Assembly (NCBI RefSeq): GCF_001902145.1
Contig: NZ_MRST01000025.1
Location: 496,001-560,000 of the forward strand
Length of the DNA stretch: 64,000 bases
Direction: 5' to 3'
From: Pseudomonas fluorescens
GTDB lineage: Bacteria; Pseudomonadota; Gammaproteobacteria; Pseudomonadales; Pseudomonadaceae
The notes beneath the pieces are model-generated. The model saw only the letters and a program-made list of their open reading frames with translations, was not told the origin of the DNA and searched no databases. The translations under genes were made by a program, and so were the position numbers. This document shows positions 1-8,551 of this stretch, one piece after another; positions within the stretch are counted from its first letter, which is position 1; the number at the start of each line of letters is the position of its first letter.

Positions 1-2120
1 ACCTGGAGCGCGAGCTGCAACGCACCAAGCTGCACTTGCAGGACACCATCGAACAGGCGGAAGTCTCCAGCGAGGAACTCAAGGCCTCCAACGAAGAAAT
101 GCAGGCCGTCAACGAAGAACTGCGCTCGGCCACCGAGGAGCTGGAAACCAGCAAGGAAGAGTTGCAGTCGATCAACGAAGAATTGCTGACCGTCAATTTC
201 GAGCTCAAGACCAAGGTGGAAGAGACGGACAAGGTCAACGACTACCTGACCAACCTGATCGCGTCCACCGACATCGCCACGGTCTTCGTCGATCGCAACA
301 TGCGCATTCGCTGGTTCACGCCCCGGGCCACGGATATTTTCAGCATGCTGCCGGTAGACACCGGGCGCTCGTTGCTGGACATCACTCACCGCCTCGATTA
401 CCCGCAAATGACCGAAGACGCCACCACCGTGTTTGAGTCCCTGAGCATGATCGAGCGGGAAATCAGCAGCAACGACGACCGCTGGTACATTGCGCGCTTG
501 CTGCCCTACCGCTCCAGCGAAGATCACATTGATGGCACCGTGCTGACCTTTATTGACATCACCAAGCGGCGCCAGGCCGAAGAGGAGCTGCGCCTGGGCG
601 AGGAGCGCATGCGCCTGGTCGCCGAGAGCACCCATGACTTTGCCATCATCATCCTCGATGACCATGGCGCCATCACCGACTGGAACACCGGTGCCGAACT
701 GATCTTCGGCTACACCAAGGAAGAGGTACTGGGCGCTTACTACGACCTGATTTTCTCCCCGGAAGACCGCTCTGCTGGCGTACCGGAGAGCGAACTGCGC
801 ACCGCCCGCGAACATGGGCGCGGCGAAGATGAACGCTGGCATGTGCGCAAGGACGGCAGCCGCTTCTATTGCAGTGGCGAGGTCACCCAGCTCAAGAGCA
901 ACAGTTTGCGCGGCTACGTCAAGATTGCCCGCGACCTCACCGGCCACAAGCGGACTCAGGACGAACAGAATCAGCGCTTGAAGGAAACCCAGACCAACAG
1001 CCATCTCAAGGATGAGTTCTTCGCGGTAATGTCCCACGAACTCAAGCACCCGCTGAACCTAATCCAGCTGAACGCGGAACTGTTGCGGCGCTTGCCCGCC
1101 ACCAAGGTGGCGGGCCCGGCCATCAAGGCGGTCAATACCATCTGCGAGGCGGTGTCCAGCCAGGCGCGGATCATTGACGACCTGCTGGACGTCGCCCGGG
1201 TTCGCACGGGCAAGCTGAAGCTGAAAAAGCAACCGATCGACCTGATTCGCACCCTCAAGGACATTCATAGCGTGGTGCTTGCCGACGGTCATCGTCGCCA
1301 GGTCAGCCTTCAAACACCTTCGGTGCCGGGCCCCCTGATCGTTGACGTAGACCCCACCCGCATCGAGCAAGTGATCTGGAACCTGGTCAACAATGCCCTG
1401 AAATTCACCCCCGAGGATGGCCAGGTGCAATTGGTGGTCAGCCGCTCGGATGGGCGTGCCCAACTGGATGTCATCGACAGCGGCGCAGGGCTGGCCGAAG
1501 ACAGCCTGGAAGAAATCTTCGACCTGTTCGGGCAAGCGGAAAACCAGCATCAGACCCACCAGCGCGAAGGCCTGGGGATTGGTTTGTCGCTGGTACGCCA
1601 GTTGGTGGAGGCCCATGGCGGTTCGGTCAGCGTGCACTCTCGAGGGTTGGGCTTTGGTTGCACCTTCTCGATCTGGCTGCCGCTGTGCGAACGGCAGGAT
1701 CATTTGCTGGATGCCGGCTCTACCCAGAACGAGGATGAGCGCCTCAATGGCCTCAAGGTTCTACTGGTCGATGATTCGGCGGAGGTGCTTGAGGTGTTGA
1801 ATATGCTGCTGGAAATGGAGGGCGCCCAGGTGTGCGCGTTCAACGACCCTGTACGCGCGCTTGAAACGGCCCAGGTTGCCCATTACGACGTGATTATTTC
1901 GGACATTGGCATGCCGAAAATGAATGGTCATGAGCTGATGCAGAAACTGCGCAAGATAGGCCACCTGCGACAGGCTCCCGCCATTGCCCTAACGGGCTAT
2001 GGCGCGGGTAATGACCAGAAAAAAGCGACTGAATCGGGCTTTAACGCCCATGTCAGCAAACCTGTGGCCCATGATTCGTTGATCACCTTGATCGAAAAGC
2101 TCTGCGGTTCACGCCGTTAG
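1..2120 (+). CDS. Hybrid histidine kinase, C-terminal part of a CheB/CheR-PAS-kinase-receiver protein (5' end outside window)
   Basis: The reading frame is open from base 3, so the gene starts upstream of the window. The visible part begins with a glutamate-rich coiled coil (SSEELKASNEEMQAVNEELR) that typically links the CheB/CheR half to the PAS half in these fusions. Two PAS/PAC units follow (about residues 65-180 and 190-310), then a HisKA domain with H-box MSHELKHPLN, a HATPase domain (N box VNNALKF; G boxes DSGAGL and GLGIGLSL) and a terminal receiver with phospho-acceptor Asp in VIISDIGMPKMNG. It is expected to be a cytosolic sensor that autophosphorylates and passes phosphate to its own receiver. 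The CheB/CheR portion is inferred from family architecture and is not visible here. The next genes are on the opposite strand, so it ends its transcription unit. Confidence 0.88.
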   Translation, partial: LERELQRTKLHLQDTIEQAEVSSEELKASNEEMQAVNEELRSATEELETSKEELQSINEELLTVNFELKTKVEETDKVNDYLTNLIASTDIATVFVDRNMRIRWFTPRATDIFSMLPVDTGRSLLDITHRLDYPQMTEDATTVFESLSMIEREISSNDDRWYIARLLPYRSSEDHIDGTVLTFIDITKRRQAEEELRLGEERMRLVAESTHDFAIIILDDHGAITDWNTGAELIFGYTKEEVLGAYYDLIFSPEDRSAGVPESELRTAREHGRGEDERWHVRKDGSRFYCSGEVTQLKSNSLRGYVKIARDLTGHKRTQDEQNQRLKETQTNSHLKDEFFAVMSHELKHPLNLIQLNAELLRRLPATKVAGPAIKAVNTICEAVSSQARIIDDLLDVARVRTGKLKLKKQPIDLIRTLKDIHSVVLADGHRRQVSLQTPSVPGPLIVDVDPTRIEQVIWNLVNNALKFTPEDGQVQLVVSRSDGRAQLDVIDSGAGLAEDSLEEIFDLFGQAENQHQTHQREGLGIGLSLVRQLVEAHGGSVSVHSRGLGFGCTFSIWLPLCERQDHLLDAGSTQNEDERLNGLKVLLVDDSAEVLEVLNMLLEMEGAQVCAFNDPVRALETAQVAHYDVIISDIGMPKMNGHELMQKLRKIGHLRQAPAIALTGYGAGNDQKKATESGFNAHVSKPVAHDSLITLIEKLCGSRR

Positions 2121-2133
2121 GTGGGGCTGATAT

Positions 2134-2649
2134 TCAGGGATAGATGAACTGAGAAAGGCGCACGGACGCCCCCGTTGGTCGCGACACCTGGGTCTGCACA
2201 CTGCCCACCGTGTCGCTGCGCAAGGTCAGGTACAACACCGCCTGGCCGGCGCTGTCACTGAGCATCCACACGCTCACGCCCTCCCCGGCAGCCCTGGCCT
2301 TGAGCGGCTGAGGCTGCAGCATCTCGATATTGAACCCACGCAGCAATTCACCGTTTAACTCGACCTCCAGAGGTTCTTGCGCCTTACCTTGCAGGTGAAT
2401 CACCATCCCATCGGAGGCACCATTGCGCAAAAAGCGCTGGTACTCCACGCGCAACTGCCCATCGGCACTGCGCACTTCGCGGGTACTCAGCGGGCCTTTG
2501 GAAAACAGCCCCGCCAGGCTCAGCCCCATCAACAACAGCAGCGCATACCACCCCACCCGCTCGAAGCGCCAGACCTTGCGTTGCAAGGCCATGTCTTCTT
2601 GCACGGGGTAGTTGCGGCTGTGTAAGTCGTCAGGGGCTGGGTTGTTCAT
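2134..2649 (-). CDS. Membrane-anchored conserved hypothetical protein
   Basis: 171 residues. I start it at MNNPAPDD, at 2649, rather than at the longer upstream codon, because the extra residues read like untranslated leader and overlap the next small gene. There is a charged N-terminus, one transmembrane helix (VGWYALLLLMGLSLAGLF, about 34-51), then a soluble domain rich in beta-strand pattern (REVRSADGQLRVEYQRFLRN...). The topology suggests an inner-membrane anchor with the C-terminal domain in the periplasm. I do not recognise the family. It follows the 73-residue PLDc_N protein on the same strand with only 14 bases between, so the two are probably co-transcribed. Confidence 0.72.
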   Translation of the reverse strand: MNNPAPDDLHSRNYPVQEDMALQRKVWRFERVGWYALLLLMGLSLAGLFSKGPLSTREVRSADGQLRVEYQRFLRNGASDGMVIHLQGKAQEPLEVELNGELLRGFNIEMLQPQPLKARAAGEGVSVWMLSDSAGQAVLYLTLRSDTVGSVQTQVSRPTGASVRLSQFIYP

Positions 2650-2663
2650 AGTGGGGCCTGAAT

Positions 2664-2885
2664 TCAACCCTTGCTGTGCTCGGGAGAAGATGGCCCCTTG
2701 GTAACGCCTCGCGGGCCGGCAATCGCCCATATCGCGGCGCCCAGAAACGGCAGTAACACGACTACCGCACTCCAGCCTGCCTTGCTGGCCGAGGCGTTAT
2801 CGCTGCGCCAGATGCTGTTGATGATCCACGCATCGAGCAGTACGAGGATCACTGCCAGGCCTATCCAGAAGTAAGTGGTTTGCAT
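2664..2885 (-). CDS. Small PLDc_N-type membrane protein
   Basis: 73 residues with two hydrophobic segments (WIGLAVILVLLDAWIINSIW and AVVVLLPFLGAAIWAIAGPRG). The second ends in the W-x-I-x-GPR signature of the phospholipase D nuclease N-terminal (PLDc_N) helix-hairpin family. No catalytic phospholipase domain is attached; stand-alone copies are common in Pseudomonas and have no settled function. A GGAGGTGCATC ribosome site precedes the ATG on the minus strand. It is the first gene of a two-gene minus-strand unit. Confidence 0.75.
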   Translation of the reverse strand: MQTTYFWIGLAVILVLLDAWIINSIWRSDNASASKAGWSAVVVLLPFLGAAIWAIAGPRGVTKGPSSPEHSKG

Positions 2886-3090
2886 GATGCACCTCCAGGT
2901 TATGTAACTTTTGGCGCGCAGGCGCAGCCAGGGTTCATTATTTTTGGGTGCACAGCTTCGGGCTTTGGTTTGCCGCCATCATGCAGGCAACTTCGCTGAT
3001 CGCCCCAGGAACGAACCTCTGGAAACAAGACGAGCTGAAACGTATCAGCTAAAACAAAAAGCCAAATTATGCATAAATGCATTTTTAGCC

Positions 3091-3119
3091 TTGACCTACG
3101 CAATCGAGTCTTTTAAAGT
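3091..3119 (+). promoter_or_regulatory. Candidate sigma-70 promoter of levansucrase
   Basis: TTGACC (3091-3096), a 17-base spacer and TAAAGT (3114-3119). The surroundings are clearly AT-rich compared with the flanking genes. The predicted start point near 3126 falls at the left edge of a palindrome resembling a LexA box. A second palindrome, ATGCAT-AA-ATGCAT (3069-3082), lies just upstream of the -35 and could be an activator site. Assigned by motif only. Confidence 0.5.
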
Positions 3120-3124
3120 GCAAT

Positions 3125-3144
3125 TACTGTATATAAATACAGTT
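3125..3144. promoter_or_regulatory. LexA-like operator (SOS box) upstream of lsc
   Basis: TACTGTATATAAATACAGTT contains a perfect CTGT-N8-ACAG palindrome, the gammaproteobacterial LexA box pattern. It sits at the predicted transcription start and 30 bases before the levansucrase ATG, a position suited to repression. Function is inferred. Confidence 0.55.
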
Positions 3145-3174
3145 ATTCAAATCCCTTCATGGACGAGGTTTCCT

Positions 3175-4449
3175 ATGAAAAGCACCACTGAAAAATTTGG
3201 CAAAACACCCCATCAACCCAGCCTGTGGACCCGCGCCGATGCGCTCAAAGTTCACGCAGACGACCCCACCACCACCCAGCCACTGGTCAGCGCGAACTTC
3301 CCGGTACTGAGCGACGAGGTCTTTATCTGGGACACCATGCCGCTGCGTGATATCGACGGCAACATCACCTCCGTCGACGGCTGGTCGGTGATCTTCACCC
3401 TGACTGCGGATCGCCACCCGAACGACCCGCAATACCTCGATCAAAATGGCAACTACGACGTCATCCGCGACTGGAACGATCGCCATGGCCGGGCAAAGAT
3501 GTACTACTGGTTCTCCCGCACAGGGAAAGACTGGAAGCTCGGCGGCCGGGTAATGGCTGAAGGGGTTTCGCCCACCGTGCGCGAATGGGCCGGCACGCCG
3601 ATCCTGCTGAACGAGCAAGGCGAAGTAGACCTGTACTACACCGCCGTCACGCCCGGCGCGACCATCGTCAAGGTGCGTGGCCGCGTGGTGACCACCGAGC
3701 ATGGCGTCAGCCTGGTGGGCTTCGAGAAGGTCAAGCCGCTGTTCGAAGCCGACGGCAAGATGTACCAGACCGAAGCACAAAACGCCTTCTGGGGCTTCCG
3801 CGACCCATGGCCGTTCCGCGACCCGAAAGACGGCAAGCTGTACATGCTGTTCGAGGGCAACGTGGCCGGCGAACGCGGCTCGCACAAGGTCGGTAAAGCC
3901 GAAATTGGCGATGTGCCGCCAGGTTATGAAGACGTCGGCAACTCGCGCTTTCAGACTGCCTGCGTCGGGATCGCCGTGGCCCGTGACGAAGACGGAGACG
4001 ACTGGGAAATGTTGCCACCGCTGCTGACGGCGGTCGGCGTCAACGACCAGACCGAACGCCCGCACTTCGTGTTCCAGGATGGCAAGTACTACCTGTTCAC
4101 CATCAGCCACACCTTCACCTATGCCGACGGTGTAACCGGCCCGGACGGCGTGTACGGTTTTGTCGCCGATTCGCTGTTCGGCCCGTATGTACCGTTGAAC
4201 GGTTCCGGCCTGGTGCTGGGCAACCCGTCTTCCCAACCGTTCCAGACCTACTCGCACTGCGTCATGCCCAACGGCCTGGTGACCTCCTTCATCGACAGCG
4301 TACCGACCGACGACACCGGCACGCAGATCCGCATCGGCGGTACCGAGGCACCGACGGTGGGCATCAAGATCAAAGGGCAGCAAACGTTCGTGGTCGCCGA
4401 GTATGACTACGGTTACATCCCACCGATGCTGGACGTTACGCTCAAGTAA
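3175..4449 (+). CDS. lsc: Levansucrase (GH68), extracellular levan synthesis
   Basis: 424 residues. The enzyme splits sucrose and transfers fructosyl units to a growing beta-2,6 fructan (levan), releasing glucose. The sequence closely follows Pseudomonas Lsc proteins: WTRADALKV near the N-terminus, nucleophile Asp53 in FIWDTMPL, transition-state stabiliser Asp210 in the RDP motif (GFRDPWPF), and general acid/base Glu294 in DQTERPHF. No signal peptide is present, as is typical for the Pseudomonas enzymes, which leave the cell without a cleaved Sec signal. The start at 3175 has GAGG six bases upstream; the longer reading frame runs into the promoter and is rejected. A promoter and LexA-like box precede it and a long stem-loop follows. 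Confidence 0.95.
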   Translation: MKSTTEKFGKTPHQPSLWTRADALKVHADDPTTTQPLVSANFPVLSDEVFIWDTMPLRDIDGNITSVDGWSVIFTLTADRHPNDPQYLDQNGNYDVIRDWNDRHGRAKMYYWFSRTGKDWKLGGRVMAEGVSPTVREWAGTPILLNEQGEVDLYYTAVTPGATIVKVRGRVVTTEHGVSLVGFEKVKPLFEADGKMYQTEAQNAFWGFRDPWPFRDPKDGKLYMLFEGNVAGERGSHKVGKAEIGDVPPGYEDVGNSRFQTACVGIAVARDEDGDDWEMLPPLLTAVGVNDQTERPHFVFQDGKYYLFTISHTFTYADGVTGPDGVYGFVADSLFGPYVPLNGSGLVLGNPSSQPFQTYSHCVMPNGLVTSFIDSVPTDDTGTQIRIGGTEAPTVGIKIKGQQTFVVAEYDYGYIPPMLDVTLK

Positions 4450-4532
4450 ACCAAGGCTGTAAGGCAACGGGTTTGAATTCGATGGCAAACCCGTGGTGGA
4501 TAGCATCGAGATATCCCGCCTGATGTAACTTG

Positions 4533-4574
4533 CCCCACCTCACTGGCTACAAGGACGTAGCCGGTGAGGTGGGG
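4533..4574. terminator. Long stem-loop downstream of lsc
   Basis: An 18-base stem (4533-4550 with 4557-4574, one G-U type pair) closes a six-base loop. It begins 83 bases after the lsc stop codon. There is only a weak T stretch after it (tatttg), so it may be a factor-dependent terminator or an mRNA-stabilising hairpin rather than a classical intrinsic terminator. Confidence 0.5.
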
Positions 4575-4729
4575 TATTTGTTGCTCCCGTGGCGGCCTGA
4601 CAGTCGAACCGGATGTACATGGCCATCCACACAACTGTGCAGTTCGCCGCAGCCACCGGTAACCACGATGCGAAGCGAGCCGCTCTTGATCTTGCTTTTG
4701 ATCTCAGGCGCCCCGTTAAACCACGCTGG

Positions 4730-4836
4730 CCGAACGCAGGCTTGAATCCGTGGGTAACCCGGCAGGACGCCGGGTTAGCCGCCCCGCGCCATGGATGGCG
4801 CGTGGCGGCGGCCCACGGATTCAAGCCTGCGTTCGG
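4730..4836. repeat. Nested palindromic intergenic element
   Basis: A perfect 25-base inverted repeat (4730-4754 and 4812-4836) encloses two further hairpins: 4755-4763/4769-4777 (perfect, 9 bp) and 4778-4792/4795-4809 (15 bp, one mismatch). The whole can fold as one long stem ending in two hairpins. The sequence after it (about 4837-4980) resembles long intergenic repeats I remember from P. fluorescens and P. syringae genomes. Short frames across it are not convincing genes. It lies between lsc and the first GH13 gene, in the 906-base gap 4450-5355. Confidence 0.7.
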
Positions 4837-4994
4837 GCACACCGAGCGTGAGCGAGGTGCCGAGTGGTGGGGCAAGAGCGTTTTGCTTACTTTTGTCTGG
4901 GCCGGCATTCCGGCTTTTCAAAAGTGAGCCGCCGTCAGGGCGGAACCTTAAGTGGCCGTTACCGCAGGAATGGATATGTACTCGGTATAACTGT

Positions 4995-5180
4995 GTCGGC
5001 TGTCAGGCCGCCTTCGCAGGCAAGCCAGCTCCCACATTTGGATCGTGGGGCAGCAGGTAGATCGGCGTCGGCTGCCAGACCGCCATCGCAGGCAAGCCAG
5101 CTCCCACATTTGAACGTGGGGCAGCGGTAGATCGGCGTCAGCCGTCAGGCCGCCACGGGAGCAAGCTCCCTCGCCACAGG
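4995..5180. repeat. REP-type repeat cluster
   Basis: Two near-identical units start at 4995 and 5067 (about 70-72 bases each), each containing GCAGGCAAGCCAGCTCCCAC and ending in GTAGATCGGC. A third, truncated and altered unit starts at 5137 and ends in GGGAGCAAGCTCCC. This is the usual Pseudomonas REP/BIME pattern; no gene is visible in it. Confidence 0.8.
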
Positions 5181-5355
5181 TCCAGCGTCACGTTCTTCAG
5201 AAAATATAAATCCTGCTGTGCCTTGCTCCGAAAGCCCAGCGCCTGTACAGCCTCGCTCATCCGAAGGAACAACCTGTGGCATGCAGCGTCATAATTTAGT
5301 ACGGGGCCCTGTATCCACTCGTCAGGGCAAAAACCGTTCACTCAAGGAGATAACC

Positions 5356-6903
5356 ATGTCCGCTACACAGAATTTGACATGGTGGAAAAACGTCGTGATT
5401 TACCAGGTGTACCCACGCTCGTTTGCCGATGGCAATGGCGATGGCGTTGGCGACCTGCCGGGGCTGATCAGACGGCTGGATTACCTCAAGGCGCTGGGGG
5501 TTGGCGCCTTGTGGTTGTCACCGGTGTATCCGTCGCCCATGTGCGATGCCGGTTACGACATTTGCGACTACACCGATATTGACCCGCTGTTCGGCTGCCT
5601 GGCCGACCTCGATCAGCTGATATCCGAAGCACACAAACGAGGCCTGAAGCTATTGATGGACTTCGTGCCCAACCACACCTCGGATCAGCACCCCTGGTTC
5701 ATCGAGTCACGCTCCAGTCGCGACAGCCCCAAACGCGACTGGTATATCTGGCGCGACCAGCCGAACAACTGGCGCGCTTCGATCGACGGCGGCAGCGCCT
5801 GGACCTGGGATGAAGTCAGCCAGCAATACTACCTGCACTTCTTTCTGCCCCAGCAACCGGATTTGAACTGGCATAACCCACAGGTCGTCGAGGCCATGCA
5901 CGATGTGCTGCGGTTCTGGCTGGACCGTGGCGTCGATGGTTTCAGGATCGACGTGGTGCATTGTGTGGGCAAGGATCCGACCTTTACCGATGACCCGCGC
6001 TGCATGGCTGGCGAGACCATGGTGCAGATCAATGACCAGCCGTACAGCCACGAAGTGCTGCGCGGGCTGCGTCGCCTGGTCGACCATTATCCCGGCGACC
6101 GGGTACTGATCGGCGAGGTGAATATCCGCTCGACCGCGCGGGTCGCGGCATATTACGGCGCCAGCGACGAACTGCACATGTCGTTCAATTTTCCACCACT
6201 CGACGCGCCGTGGGACCCGGTAGTCTTTCGCCTGTGCATCCGCGAAGTCGAAAGCTGCCTCGGTCAGCAATCAGCCTGGCCGACCTGGGCCTTGTCCAAT
6301 CACGACAGTAGTCGGATGCGCAGCCGCTACGGCGGCTCACTGGACCGAGCGAATGCAGCCGCCGTGATGCTGTTGAGCCTGCGCGGTACGCCCTTCATTT
6401 TCCAGGGCGACGAGTTGGCGCTGGAAGATACTCAAGTCACCCCGCAAACCCGCGTTGACCCAGGCGGACGCGACGGGAGCCGGGCGCCGTTACCCTGGTT
6501 GTCGCAAGCGCCGCATGGCTGGTCGGGCAAAGCGCCATGGTTGCCCTTCCCGCCCGATGCCGGGGCATTGGCGGTGCAAACCCAGGAAACGGTCAGCGAC
6601 TCCACGCTCGGGCTTTATCGGCGCCTGCTGCAGTGCCGTCGCCACAGCACGGCCTTGCGCCTTGGGGAATGGGAGGAGCTGCCTTCGCATCCGAAGCTGC
6701 TGGCTTACCGGCGCCACTGCTTGGATGACGAACGTATCGTATGCATCAATTTTGACGAGGCCGAGCACACGTTCGCGCTGGCCGGCGACTGGATCACCGA
6801 AGTCGCCAGCGACAGACAGGGCGAGGACCAGCCCTTTACCGGGATCGTCGACGCGCAGAAAGCGGTCATATTGCGCCGCAAAGGAACGGACCATGAGGGC
6901 TGA
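5356..6903 (+). CDS. GH13 alpha-glucosidase/alpha-amylase family enzyme
   Basis: 515 residues. The start at 5356 has AAGGAGA six bases upstream. The fold signature VVIYQVYPRSFADGNGDGVG leads into a TIM barrel with catalytic Asp199 (GFRIDVV), Glu254 (LIGEV) and Asp317 (SNHDSSR). The closest functional group appears to be the oligo-1,6-glucosidase/alpha-glucosidase branch, acting on short alpha-glucans or sucrose-like substrates in the cytosol, since no signal peptide is seen. The stop codon overlaps the next GH13 gene by 11 bases, so the two are translationally coupled. Exact substrate cannot be read from the sequence. Confidence 0.85.
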   Translation: MSATQNLTWWKNVVIYQVYPRSFADGNGDGVGDLPGLIRRLDYLKALGVGALWLSPVYPSPMCDAGYDICDYTDIDPLFGCLADLDQLISEAHKRGLKLLMDFVPNHTSDQHPWFIESRSSRDSPKRDWYIWRDQPNNWRASIDGGSAWTWDEVSQQYYLHFFLPQQPDLNWHNPQVVEAMHDVLRFWLDRGVDGFRIDVVHCVGKDPTFTDDPRCMAGETMVQINDQPYSHEVLRGLRRLVDHYPGDRVLIGEVNIRSTARVAAYYGASDELHMSFNFPPLDAPWDPVVFRLCIREVESCLGQQSAWPTWALSNHDSSRMRSRYGGSLDRANAAAVMLLSLRGTPFIFQGDELALEDTQVTPQTRVDPGGRDGSRAPLPWLSQAPHGWSGKAPWLPFPPDAGALAVQTQETVSDSTLGLYRRLLQCRRHSTALRLGEWEELPSHPKLLAYRRHCLDDERIVCINFDEAEHTFALAGDWITEVASDRQGEDQPFTGIVDAQKAVILRRKGTDHEG

Positions 6904-8551
6904 GTGGACGCAAAACACGGTCATTTATCAAGTCGATCCGTCGCAGTTTTTCGACAGTAATGACGATGGTTGCGGTGATCTTGCTGGCATCGTCGAACGC
7001 CTCGATCACTTGCACTCACTGGGGGTCGGCGTGCTCTGGCTGTTGCCGATCTACGGCTCGCCGTTTCGCGATGGTGGCTATGACGTCAGCGATCATCTAA
7101 AGGTCGAACCGCGCTTTGGCAACGAAGACGATGTGCGCCGGCTGATAGACGCGGCCAGGCAACGTGGCATGCGTGTGATCATGGAACTGGTATTGCAGCA
7201 CACCAGCGACAAACACCCCTGGTTCGAACAGGCACGCAAGGATCGCGGCAGTCGCTATCGCGATTACTACATCTGGTCGGACACGCCGGTGGACGATGGC
7301 AACCAACCGATCTTTCCCAGCGTGGAAGACAGTATCTGGCAATGGGACGAACAGGCCGGACAGTTCTATCGACACCTGTTTTATCGACACGAGCCGGACC
7401 TCAACCTCAAGAACCTTGAGGTCATTGCCGAACTCGAACAGATCATCAGTCACTGGCTGTGCCTGGGCGTTGCAGGGTTTCGTCTGGATGCGGCGTCCCA
7501 TGCGGTCGAGCAGGCCGGCGACGGCGAGGAGGAGCGAGGCGTATGGTTGCTGGACCGGTTGGCGGCGCATGCGCGTTCGATCAACCCGGACTGTTTGCTG
7601 ATAGGCGAAGTGGATGTCGAACCCGAGCGTTTCCGGCACTACTTTGGCAGCGGTGACCGCTTGCAGTTAGCGCTGGATTTCTGGCTTAACAATCATATGT
7701 TCCTGGCACTCGCCCGCCAATGCGCAGAGCCGCTGCTACGTGCCTTGCAACAACGACCACAAGCGCCGGATGGTGCCGGTTATGCCGTGTGGCTGCGCAA
7801 CCATGATGAACTCGACCTGGAACGCCTGAGCGAGCAGGAGCGCGCAGAAGTCATGCAGGTGTTCGCTCCCCAGCCGCACATGCGCGTTTATGGCCGCGGC
7901 ATCCGTCGACGGCTCGCGCCGATGCTTAACGGTGATGTACGTCATCAGGCCGTGGCGCACGCGCTGTTGGCGTCGTTGCCGGGCACACCGATCATCCGCT
8001 ATGGCGAGGAAATCGGCATGGGCGATGACCTGCAGCGGCCTGAACGCCTCGCCGTGCGAACACCAATGCAATGGAGCCCTGACATCAACGGCGGATTTTC
8101 CCGCGCCAAACAAGCCAGGCTGCCAGCACCGCTGATCGATGACGGGCCGTTCAGCTATAAGGTGGTCAATGTCGCGGCGCAGCAAGACGATCCCGACTCC
8201 CTCCTCGCTCGTTGCCAGGCAATTTTCAAACTACGAGCCAGGCTCGGTGAAATCGGTGGGGGCACCGCCCAACCCCTTTCCCCTGCGCATCCGGCGGTTT
8301 TTGCCATGCGCCATGTCGGCGAAGCGACGACCATTGTGCTGGTCAATCTCAGCAGGCAACCGGTCACGCTGGCGTTGGGCATGACTGAGCAATTGCAGGG
8401 TTTCGAGCAGATCCTTGCCGACAGCACTTACCCCGCGCAAGTCACCAAAAGCACCGCGCTGACACTCAACGGCTTTGGCTATCGCTGGTTTCGGCGCAAC
8501 GGTTCACAACCACAGCAGAACCATCACACCGAACAGCGCCAACACCGCTGA
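6893..8551 (+). CDS. GH13 enzyme resembling the trehalose synthase (TreS) catalytic domain
   Basis: 552 residues, starting at ATG 6893 inside the end of the upstream GH13 gene, with AAGGAACGG before it. Catalytic residues Asp199 (GFRLDA), Glu239 (IGEVD) and Asp305 (RNHDE) are all present. The downstream block (QVFAPQPHMRVYGRGIRRRL, GEEIGMGDDL, RTPMQWSP) matches the TreS subfamily, which interconverts maltose and trehalose. No maltokinase domain is attached. It could instead be an alpha-glucosidase of TreS ancestry; the pairing with another GH13 enzyme supports a role in alpha-glucan or trehalose turnover. Its last 48 bases overlap the convergent SDR gene. Confidence 0.82.
   Translation: MRAEWTQNTVIYQVDPSQFFDSNDDGCGDLAGIVERLDHLHSLGVGVLWLLPIYGSPFRDGGYDVSDHLKVEPRFGNEDDVRRLIDAARQRGMRVIMELVLQHTSDKHPWFEQARKDRGSRYRDYYIWSDTPVDDGNQPIFPSVEDSIWQWDEQAGQFYRHLFYRHEPDLNLKNLEVIAELEQIISHWLCLGVAGFRLDAASHAVEQAGDGEEERGVWLLDRLAAHARSINPDCLLIGEVDVEPERFRHYFGSGDRLQLALDFWLNNHMFLALARQCAEPLLRALQQRPQAPDGAGYAVWLRNHDELDLERLSEQERAEVMQVFAPQPHMRVYGRGIRRRLAPMLNGDVRHQAVAHALLASLPGTPIIRYGEEIGMGDDLQRPERLAVRTPMQWSPDINGGFSRAKQARLPAPLIDDGPFSYKVVNVAAQQDDPDSLLARCQAIFKLRARLGEIGGGTAQPLSPAHPAVFAMRHVGEATTIVLVNLSRQPVTLALGMTEQLQGFEQILADSTYPAQVTKSTALTLNGFGYRWFRRNGSQPQQNHHTEQRQHR

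Noticed and set aside
3157..4506. 449-residue minus-strand frame covering levansucrase
   Set aside because: Exactly antisense to a strongly conserved GH68 enzyme and rich in Val/His/Asp/Arg without any motif.
4613..5130. Short frames in the repeat region after lsc
   Set aside because: They translate repeated intergenic elements; similar junk frames occur wherever these repeats lie.
6455..6892. N-terminal extension of the second GH13 gene
   Set aside because: The added 146 residues are Arg/Ala-rich out-of-frame translation of the first GH13 gene; the ATG at 6893 starts directly before the conserved NTVIYQVDPSQF segment.
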